A stretch of DNA of 64,000 nt, taken from assembly GCF_011752995.1 (NCBI RefSeq), contig NZ_VWWL01000002.1, positions 248,001-312,000 on the forward strand, given 5' to 3'. A program made the position numbers and the translations under genes. This DNA is from Burkholderia sp. Ax-1724 (GTDB lineage Bacteria > Pseudomonadota > Gammaproteobacteria > Burkholderiales > Burkholderiaceae). The notes below the pieces were generated by a model. It searched no databases, had not been told where the DNA came from, and saw only the letters and a list, made by a program, of their open reading frames with translations. This document shows, one piece after another, positions 57,329 to 64,000 of this stretch (position 1 is the first letter of the stretch; each line of letters opens with the position of its first letter).

Positions 57329-57652
57329 TTATTGAGGCGTCGACGCCGACATGGCGGCGGTCGCGCGCTGGCGCGATTCCTGAACAGACTGATTGCGCTC
57401 GGCGCTGGCCTGACGCCGCTGTTCTCTCATTTTCGCGCGGGCCTGCGCATTCGCCGCGCGCTGTTTCTGATTAGCCTGACGCACTTCCGTCCGTTTCTGA
57501 ACGATCGGGTCGCTATGCGTTGCACTGGCCGCTGCGGCGGCCGGGGCGGCAGCATCGGGCTGGGCCGGTTGCTGCGCAAATACCGATCCTGAAGCGATCG
57601 CGCCGAACACGAGCAATGCAGAGGTGATTCCAAGAATAGTACGTGACATCAT
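57329..57652 (-). CDS. Secreted basic Ala/Gln-rich protein
   Basis: The 107-residue protein has a signal peptide (TILGITSALLVFGAIASGSVFAQ) and a mature part rich in Ala, Gln and Arg, with helical low complexity (KQRAANAQARAKMREQRRQASAERNQ). No family was recognised. ATGATG occurs at the start; GGAG at 5 or 8 bases upstream fits either. It stands alone. Confidence 0.72.
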   Translation of the reverse strand: MMSRTILGITSALLVFGAIASGSVFAQQPAQPDAAAPAAAAASATHSDPIVQKRTEVRQANQKQRAANAQARAKMREQRRQASAERNQSVQESRQRATAAMSASTPQ

Positions 57653-58291
57653 TTAACTCCACCAGTTAAGACGACTAATTACATTACATACCTACCTGAA
57701 ATATGTTTCTTTGACCGTGCCTCATGCGCTATGACTCATAGTCGGTGCCGTGGCGTTTCAAATTTACCGATGACATATCATGGCGGCGTTATTCGTTTCG
57801 CCGGCAGCAAAGGACATGTACGTGGCACGCAGGGGCCACTTTAACACTCTGTTCGATGCATGCAACTGGTGTGTCTCCAAAGATTGAGGAATTAATCGTT
57901 ATTGAGCATGGTAAATATGAATTAGTTGTCAAATTCATGCGTACCTGACGTAATGAAATGGACCACTCGCTGCGCATGAAAGAACAATTCACTAAAAGTT
58001 GAGTGATGCCATATCGGTAAAGATAATTTATTATGGCTGCGATGATGGTTTGGGCTACTCAGGTTCGCTCGGCGAAACCTGCATGTCGAAGCCTCTTTGA
58101 AGCGAACTTTTAACCACTACGACGAGGACATTCCCGACTAGGACACAGGTTGCCTGATCGGGAGAATGGTTTGCATCGCATGCGGAGTGGGTGACATGGA
58201 TGCATTGCACAACGAGAAGCATATACCGTGTGCGTGCTGATTCCACGTCAGTCCTTTTCCGGAAGAAATCGGCTTCTCCGAATGGTGGACG
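57653..58291. other. Intergenic region, no supported gene
   Basis: The sequence is moderately AT-rich and serves as promoter space for the small secreted protein on the left and the ArcD paralogue on the right. Frames of 60-70 codons exist but show no motif. Confidence 0.4.
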
Positions 58292-59740
58292 ATGACAACC
58301 CAGGTTGAGACGAAACTGTCGTTGCCCGCATTGACCGCGATGGTCGTCGGCTCCATGGTGGGGGCGGGGATTTTCTCGCTGCCGCGCAACTTTGCGCGGG
58401 CGACCGGGCCGGCTGGCGCGATCATCGCGTGGTGCGTGGCGGGCATCGGCATGTATGCACTGGCGCGCGTTTTTCAGGCGCTGGCCGAGCGGCGTCCCGA
58501 ACTCGATGCCGGCGTGTTCGCGTACGCAAGGGCGGGCTTCGGCGACTACGCGGGCTTTCTGTCCGCATTCGGCTACTGGATGGCGGGATGCTTCGGCAAT
58601 GTGTCCTACTGGGTGTTGATCAAGTCGACACTCGGTGCATTCGTTCCCGCATTCGGCAACGGCAATACGGCGATTGCGATCATCGTGTCGTCGCTGGGCA
58701 TATGGCTGTTTCACCTCGTGATGCTGCGCGGCGTGCAGCAGGCGACGATGATCAATACGATCGTCACCGTCGCGAAGGTGATTCCGATCGTGCTGTTCAT
58801 CGGCATTCTGATCGTCTTGTGCCGCGCCGATATGTTCCGCGCGAATCTCTGGGAAGGTCATGGCGAGTTGGGAGCAGGACTCTTCTCGCAGGTGCGGGCC
58901 ACGATGCTCGTTACCGTGTTCGTCTTTGTCGGCATAGAGGGCGCGAGCGTGTACTCGCGCTATGCGAGAAAGCGCGCCGACGTCGGCACCGCCACGGTCT
59001 CGGGCTTCGCGGCGGTATTGTGCCTGCTGGTTCTCGTGACGCTGCTGCCCTACGCGACATTGCCGCGTGCCGACATCGCGCTGATGCGCCAGCCCTCGAT
59101 GGCCGCGGTGCTCGGTGCGCTGCTCGGTCCATTCGGTGTGGTGTTTGTCAGTGTGGGGCTGATCGTTTCGATTCTCGGCGCTTACCTCGCATGGTCGCTG
59201 ATCTGTGCCGAGGTGCTGTTTGCCGCCGCGCGCATGGAGACGATGCCGCGCATCTTCTCGCGGCAGAACGAGCGCAAGCTGCCGGTCGCCGCTATCTGGC
59301 TGACCAGCAGCGTCGTGCAGATGTTCGTGATCAGCACATACTGGTCGACCGATGCATTCGCGTTGATGCTCAATCTCACGAGTTCGATGGCGCTGATTCC
59401 GTATTTTCTCGTGGCCGCGTATGGCATCAAGGCTGCGCGTCACGATCGCGAGCATAGCGAGCAACATGGCGACCGTGCTTTGAGCCGCGTGTTACGCAGG
59501 GAATATTTCATTGCGGCGTTCGCGACGTTGTATACGGCCTTTCTGCTGTTCGCGGGGGGCGCCAAATTTCTGATGCTGTCGGCGTTGCTCTATGCGCCGG
59601 GTTCGGTGCTTTACGTGCTGGCGAAACGCGAGCGTGGCCAGCGTGTGTTTTCCAAGGCTGAGTGGGTTATCTTTGCTGTCGCGGTGTGTGGCGCTGTTGG
59701 CGCGTTGGTTGGTCTTGTGTCTGGGGGCATTGTCATTTAA
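58292..59740 (+). CDS. Second ArcD-like APC antiporter
   Basis: The 482-residue protein is closely similar to the one at 39675-41096 over its whole length (e.g. [73 protein letters not shown]). It should exchange basic amino acids. Unlike the first copy it is not next to arginine deiminase. The ATG at 58292 has only a weak GGTGGA upstream. An insert near residue 390 (DREHSEQHGDRAL) is absent from the first copy. Confidence 0.87.
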   Translation: MTTQVETKLSLPALTAMVVGSMVGAGIFSLPRNFARATGPAGAIIAWCVAGIGMYALARVFQALAERRPELDAGVFAYARAGFGDYAGFLSAFGYWMAGCFGNVSYWVLIKSTLGAFVPAFGNGNTAIAIIVSSLGIWLFHLVMLRGVQQATMINTIVTVAKVIPIVLFIGILIVLCRADMFRANLWEGHGELGAGLFSQVRATMLVTVFVFVGIEGASVYSRYARKRADVGTATVSGFAAVLCLLVLVTLLPYATLPRADIALMRQPSMAAVLGALLGPFGVVFVSVGLIVSILGAYLAWSLICAEVLFAAARMETMPRIFSRQNERKLPVAAIWLTSSVVQMFVISTYWSTDAFALMLNLTSSMALIPYFLVAAYGIKAARHDREHSEQHGDRALSRVLRREYFIAAFATLYTAFLLFAGGAKFLMLSALLYAPGSVLYVLAKRERGQRVFSKAEWVIFAVAVCGAVGALVGLVSGGIVI

Positions 59741-59755
59741 GACTTCGGGCTTCGC

Positions 59756-59848
59756 TGTCGTGATCTGCAAATGTTCACGCAATTCGGGGTACTGCGTGGC
59801 AAACCATAGCAACGGAGCGTTTCCAAACCGGCGCGCGAATTCGTCGTC
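59756..59848 (-). pseudogene. LysR effector-domain remnant
   Basis: The minus-strand frame contains DDEFARRFGNAPLLWFATQYPELREHLQITT, which parallels ASFGRLCVVPVLLRFAAQYPEVRPHLLFAD of the intact LysR protein in this window. Only this ~30-residue piece is recognisable, and the surrounding 59741-60287 holds no other gene. Confidence 0.5.
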
Positions 59849-60287
59849 GAATCGCGTATGACAGGAAAATGAATACCTAAAATTATCGCGAATATTGCAG
59901 CACTCCATCTCAAGCGCGGCAATGCTGCCGCTTCATGAATTGCGATAACTCGCGAACATCATGGACAACTGTCAACAAAAGCGGGTATAGGCCGGTCGAT
60001 CTGGCGATCGCGCATCACATTGCAGGCGGGAGCTAAAACTTCTTCACGTCGCATGCAGCCAATGAATTTCTCATGGCAACACCTGGCGCGAAGCCATGGC
60101 ATAAAAACGAAATTCGCCGCAACTCAACAACGACCTTAAGGTTCTCCTAAGGATGCAGCTCTCATAGTCTCTCCTCTTTCCATTCGTCCTGCGAGAGCCG
60201 GGCGATAACCGTCCCGCCCCTTTCTTCGCATCGACCGGCGACGACAGTCCTCTCCAACGGCGCGATCGCCTGCGCCGCGTTGCCATC

Positions 60288-60740
60288 ATGTCCATGAACA
60301 TTCATCGAATTCTCGAGCAGGCCGGCTTGCGGCCCACGCTTCCGCGTGTCCTCGTGCTGGAGTTTTTTCATCAGCACGCCCATGAGCATTTCAGCGCGGA
60401 TCAGGTCTACAAGCGCCTGAATGGCGATACGCCGAATATGAGCCTGGGGACGCTTTATCGCGCGCTAGGTCTGCTCGTGGACAGCGGGTTGTTGAGCAGC
60501 GTTGCACTCGGCGAAGGCTGCCTGGTTTACGAGTTCAATGACGGCAAGCCGCACGATCACATCGTGTGTACCGAATGCGGCGGCATCCGCGAGTTCTTCG
60601 ACGAAGAGATCGACGCGCGTCAACAGGCGGTCGCGGATCAACTCGACTTCGACGTATCGGGACGGCACCTCGTACTATTCGGCCTGTGTCCCGACTGTAG
60701 AACGGGCAAGGTGCAGATGCGCATGGTGGGCAGAAGATAG
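60288..60740 (+). CDS. Fur family transcriptional regulator
   Basis: The 150-residue protein has the Fur winged helix (LRPTLPRVLVLEFFHQHAHEHFSADQVYKRLNGDTPNMSLGTLYRALGLLVDSGLL) and metal-binding C-terminal motifs: HDHIVCTECGGI and a second CPDC pair, as in Fur/PerR/Zur proteins. It senses a metal or peroxide. Which one is not clear. The ATG at 60288 (or 60294) is used. It stands alone, with no metal genes adjacent in the window. Confidence 0.9.
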   Translation: MSMNIHRILEQAGLRPTLPRVLVLEFFHQHAHEHFSADQVYKRLNGDTPNMSLGTLYRALGLLVDSGLLSSVALGEGCLVYEFNDGKPHDHIVCTECGGIREFFDEEIDARQQAVADQLDFDVSGRHLVLFGLCPDCRTGKVQMRMVGRR

Positions 60741-60971
60741 CAGAGCACATCCGACGCCACTCGTTCCGACTGGTCGCGTGCGCCGCACACCCGAGCAGAA
60801 AATAAGCAATTCGAAACATTCGATAGACGAATCGGTCCTAGCCTCGGCAACGGCGGTCCGTGTGTGCAATCGAGCGCACCCGCACGGCCGTCGTCACGGT
60901 CATCGACTCGGGTAATATCGTGCCGTTGCCGCTGGCGCATGATGAACGACGAGGGCTGTTCGTGAACGCCC

Positions 60972-61124
60972 AGGCCGGTGCCCGGTTGCAACGTCGCGCC
61001 CGGCAACGGGCACGAGGGCCACGGCGGTTGCATGATCGACAAATCCGGCCATGACTTCAACGATCAGACGTTGCCGATCGGTGTCGCCTGCCGGGCCATT
61101 TTTGTCGAGCAATACTCCCTGTAG
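60972..61124 (+). pseudogene. C-terminal gene remnant of unknown family
   Basis: A short frame reads NVAPGNGHEGHGGCMIDKSGHDFNDQTLPIGVACRAIFVEQYSL and then stops. It looks like the end of a real protein but has no start. An upstream segment in another frame (AVVTVIDSGNIVPLPLAHDERRGLFVN) may belong to the same broken gene. I do not recognise the family. The rest of 60741-61215 shows nothing else. Confidence 0.35.
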
Positions 61125-61215
61125 TCCGACATTCGCAATGTGCTATCGCTGACTGGTGCGGCGCCGGATCGGCGGCAAGACTCTACCCATAACGATGCCG
61201 ACAACGAGGAGTCAC

Positions 61216-61965
61216 ATGAAATATAAGAAGACCGTTTTGTGCTGCAGCAGCGGTGCTGTTTTCTCACACGGCTTGGGCCGACTCGTATTTTCAGCGAGTG
61301 CTGTCCGAGTGGCCGTCGATGCCATCCGCTATCCAGCAGACCGGCATTTCGCTCTATGGCGCCGTCGACATGGGCCTCAATTTCCAGAGTGTGAGCGGCA
61401 ATTCGCGCTGGCAGACGCAGAGCGGCGGCGTTCACACGTCGCAATTCGGCTTGTTCGGCCGGGAAGACCTCGGTGGCGGCCTGAAGGCGGAATTCAATCT
61501 TGAAAACGGCTTCATGGCGAACAACGGCACGTTCGGCACCAGCAATACGCTGTTCGATCGCGCCGCGTGGGTTGGCCTCAATTCGGCAAGCTGGGGCGTG
61601 GTGCGCCTCGGCCTGCAGCCGACCGCGAATCTGCCGCCCTTCGTCGACCCGTTCGGCGAAGTGACGACGAATTCGGTCGTCACGTGGCTCGTGGGCAGTG
61701 CGGTGCAAACGCCGAAGGGTGTCGGCTACAACGCCGACCTCGGCCCGGGTTCGAGTCAGGTGCTCGTGCGCACAAACAACGCGGCAACGTGGACCACGCC
61801 GCGCATCATGGGTTTCGGCGCAACCTTCCTCTATGCGTTCAACGGCCAGGCCGGCGTGTCGCCGAACGCGTCGAACGAGGGCGCTGTCGCGTCGTGGACG
61901 AACGGCACATGGTATCTGGCGGCGCGTATATTCGCCCGTGCGCGCTGGTGCGTGGACGCGATGGC
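61216..61965 (+). pseudogene. Gram-negative porin gene, frameshifted and truncated
   Basis: The start MKYKKTVL and the continuation AAAVLFSHTAWADS of the signal peptide are in different frames: an extra base near 61240 breaks the frame. The body then reads QQTGISLYGAVDMGLNFQSVSGNSRW, FGLFGREDLGGGLKAEFNLENGF and FDRAAWVGLNSASWGVVRLGLQ, typical of 16-strand OmpC-type porins of Burkholderiales. After GTWYLAARI the porin sequence ends, leaving only about 215 of some 370 residues. The next segment, 61968-62099, is foreign. Confidence 0.8.
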
Positions 61966-62120
61966 TGACCAACAAAACGGGCTTGCAGCCATTGCCGATT
62001 GTGCCGAAAGCACAACCCTTACCGCTGCCCGAGATCATTGCGCGCCAGGCGCGCATTGAAGTGCCGGCCACGAGGAGCGAGCGGCGCAAACCCCGCTGAG
62101 GGGTGCCCCTATGTCCTTCG

Positions 62121-62481
62121 TCAAGCGTTAGGGGCTGACTTGGGTTGGTAAATGGAGCCGTCGCGCAGCATGGCGAACAGGACGTCGCAGCGTCGCCGTG
62201 CCAGTGCGATGAGGGCCTGGTTATGTCGCTTTCCCTGCTGGACCTTGCGTGCGTAATAAGCCCGTGAGACGGGGTCTCTCAAGGCCGCGAAGGCAGATAG
62301 AAACAAGGCGCGTTTGAGCACCTTGTTGCCGCGCCTGGACGGATGCTCGCCACGGATGGATGAGCCTGAGCGCCAGGTAACCTGCCGAAGCAAATGCTTT
62401 GTGTGCGACCTCGGTGAGAAGTCTGGCGGCGGTCCTGACGCCGACTCCCGGCATGCTGGTCAGGACCGGCCAAAGAGGGTG
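62121..62481 (-). mobile_element. IS110 family transposase fragment, frameshifted
   Basis: The minus strand encodes HPLWPVLTSMPGVGVRTAARLLTEVAHKAFASAGYLA in one frame and, in another, SGSSIRGEHPSRRGNKVLKRALFLSAFAALRDPVSRAYYARKVQQGKRHNQALIALARRRCDVLFAMLRDG, the Transposase_20 C-terminal region of IS110/IS1111 elements. The N-terminal catalytic part is missing and the frame is broken near 62380, so it is inactive. Confidence 0.8.
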
Positions 62482-62740
62482 AGCGAGCAGCCGTCGATGG
62501 GCACGGCCGGTGACGCCTACGACAACGCCATGTGCGAATCATTCTTCGGCACGCTCGAAGCGGAGTTGCTGTCGCGAGAACACTTTCCGACCCATTAACA
62601 GGCTCGACGTCGTCTCTTCTGGTTCCTCGAGGGCTGGTACAACGTGCGTCGCTTACATAGCAGCATCGGCTACTATTCGCCGCTCGAATTCGAAGAGTCG
62701 CACATAAAAAAACTGGGCGCTCCGACATGCAGGTTGCCCA
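62482..62740 (+). mobile_element. IS3 family OrfB fragment with in-frame stop
   Basis: The plus strand encodes PSMGTAGDAYDNAMCESFFGTLEAELLSREHFPTH, then a TAA, then in the same frame QARRRLFWFLEGWYNVRRLHSSIGYYSPLEFE. This is the C-terminal catalytic part of an IS3-type transposase (DDE domain, here with its last Asp and Glu). The rest is absent and the stop codon disables it. It abuts the IS110 fragment directly. Confidence 0.8.
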
Positions 62741-63530
62741 TCGTCGGGCGGCGTCATGGTCGTGACAGGCGACCCGCCGCCCGCCCGTGGACAACCTGCG
62801 ACTCATCGATCAATGGAGGCCAACCACACATCGATCGAAACCGCAAATCCGTCCGTCGAAGCGGGTCAATCTCACTACCACGCCAAACAGAATTGTAGGG
62901 AGTGTGCAGCCAACAAGGTCTCGCCGGCGAGTGTCTCATGCCCTAGTGGAAGCGGTCGGTCGGCAATTGCTTGTGGATGGCACAAGTGGGCCGATCAGGC
63001 GCGTGTCGCGGAACTTCTATCATCATTCGCGAGAATGACGTTTCAGACGGGTTTTTCACTCACGGACGGCAGTGTATCGTCGACGTGCAAGCTCGACGGC
63101 GGACGCGAGACTCGTGAAGCTACGTCTCATATCGACGGCAAAGTCAGTCGCGCTTGACCTTATCCGCACGAACCTCAACTGTGCGTTCCGAGGAGATTAT
63201 CGAGTTTCCGGCGAATCGTGAATGCGGCGCGCCGTCTCGTTAACGCCGTTGATACTCCGAGCGCAGGCGTCTAATGGACGTTACTGGAATATTTTGGAGT
63301 GGGAATGATTTAGACTGCTCCCAGGTCGTTCCGGGAGGTCCGGTTTTTCCTGTTTTTCCGTTAAAAAACAGAGGGTTATTGTCCGCGGCGATCCGATGGG
63401 ATCCGGACAGTGCCCGGAGGAAATGTCGGTATCGGTGACGGTACCGACATTTCTTCCTCGGACGGCCTTGTCCGATACCGTCAAGTCAGTCTGACGGTAT
63501 CGGTTGACGGTATACGTTCGAGGAGTCCCT
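62741..63530. other. Intergenic region before the integrase
   Basis: No gene is supported from 62741 to 63420. The last 110 bp carry two perfect inverted repeats: AAATGTCGGTA/TACCGACATTT (63421-63452) and CCGATACCGTCA/TGACGGTATCGG (63472-63503), plus a further TGACGGTAT copy at 63505-63513. They are candidate binding sites for the integrase or its excisionase, or promoter operators. No tRNA was seen. Confidence 0.5.
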
Positions 63531-64000
63531 ATGCTCACAGACATGCAGTTGCGAGCGCTGAAGCCGGCCCAGAAGATCTACAAGGTTGCCGATCAGCGTG
63601 GGCTATATGCGGCAGTGACGCCGTCAGGCGCGGTGAGCTTCCGGTACGACTACCGGGTGAACGGTCGCCGGGAAACCCTGGTTATCGGTCGGTACGATCC
63701 ATCACTTTCCGCACGGAAGCCACGCAAGCTAGACGAACTCGGATTCGGAATGGCTATTAGCCTCCCGGAAGCCCGGCTTCTACGCGACCAAGCCTACGGA
63801 GCCATCCAACGCGGAGAAAGTCCGTCACGTGCGAAAGTCGAGAAACGGGTCGAGGCGACCGAGGCGCTAACGTTCGGTAAGTGGGCGGAGAAATACTTTG
63901 TGGAGACTGCTCTTGCCGACTCAACACGAGCGATGCGCAAATCGGTATACGAGCGGAATCTCGCGTCGGAATTCGGCCGGCTGAAGTTGGAAGAGATCAC
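63531..64000 (+). CDS. Tyrosine recombinase/integrase, N-terminal part
   Basis: An open frame from ATG 63531 (GAGGAG upstream) runs to the window end without a stop, so the ORF track missed it. It encodes MLTDMQLRALKPAQKIYKVADQRGLYAAVTPSGAVSFRYDYRVNGRRETLVIGRYDP, then ISLPEARLLRDQAYGAIQRGESPS and a core-binding-like segment. This is the DUF4102 arm-binding domain of P4-type integrases. The catalytic domain lies beyond the window. It marks the edge of an integrated island. Confidence 0.9.
   Translation, partial: MLTDMQLRALKPAQKIYKVADQRGLYAAVTPSGAVSFRYDYRVNGRRETLVIGRYDPSLSARKPRKLDELGFGMAISLPEARLLRDQAYGAIQRGESPSRAKVEKRVEATEALTFGKWAEKYFVETALADSTRAMRKSVYERNLASEFGRLKLEEI

Overview
The window looks like part of a secondary replicon (chromid or megaplasmid) of a Burkholderiales bacterium, most likely Paraburkholderia, Caballeronia or Burkholderia. 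I base this on the high GC content, the DUF4148 protein, the RepA/ParA/ParB set and the density of catabolic regulators. No rRNA or tRNA gene was seen. The organism assignment is inference from gene content and codon style.

Layout. 1-4.5 kb: a deacetylase (truncated by the window edge), an SDR, two PhyH-type dioxygenases and an MFS carrier. 4.9-8.8 kb: OsmC, a frameshifted DapF-like racemase coupled to an NAD-dependent epimerase, and a divergent MocR regulator. 9.1-14.7 kb: an Mrp/Mbh-like cation:proton antiporter operon ending in a 1030-residue protein with two fused antiporter domains. 15.4-22.4 kb: a parvulin, a LacI-regulated sugar-acid dehydratase pair (XylD/XylX-like) and a membrane-anchored alpha/beta hydrolase. 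22.9-26.1 kb: two small envelope proteins and a HipBA toxin-antitoxin module. 26.1-30.9 kb: a FadR-type regulator divergent from a gamma-glutamyltransferase, an MFS carrier and a GAF protein. 31-34.4 kb: an osmoprotectant ABC transporter. 35-36.5 kb: a D,D-endopeptidase and an RcnB-like protein. 36.7-41.1 kb: NhaC, arginine deiminase and an ArcD-like antiporter. 41.8-44.3 kb: a two-component system, a 40-residue ORF and a GFA protein. 44.8-47.3 kb: patatin and GntP permease.

47.4-52.2 kb is the replication and partition centre. repA is read leftward and parA-parB rightward. Between them are at least 14 copies of a 17-bp iteron (GCACAANNNACCTCACC, in both orientations). A 21-bp perfect palindrome just after parB is a parS candidate. 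To the right the DNA becomes patchy: about 2.3 kb without a convincing gene, a truncated isomerase, LysR/PRISE and ArcD/Fur islands of intact genes, then a broken porin, IS110 and IS3 fragments, and finally a tyrosine integrase that runs off the window and probably marks the edge of a genomic island.

Intact genes mostly form self-contained transport-plus-enzyme-plus-regulator cassettes. Several have recognisable operators: GTTACCGGTAAC for LacI, GAACCA-N8-TGGTTC for the FadR-type regulator, and 7-1-7 palindromes elsewhere. The ion-transport genes (Mrp-like, NhaC, ArcD/ArcA, osmoprotectant ABC) suggest a pH and osmotic stress theme.
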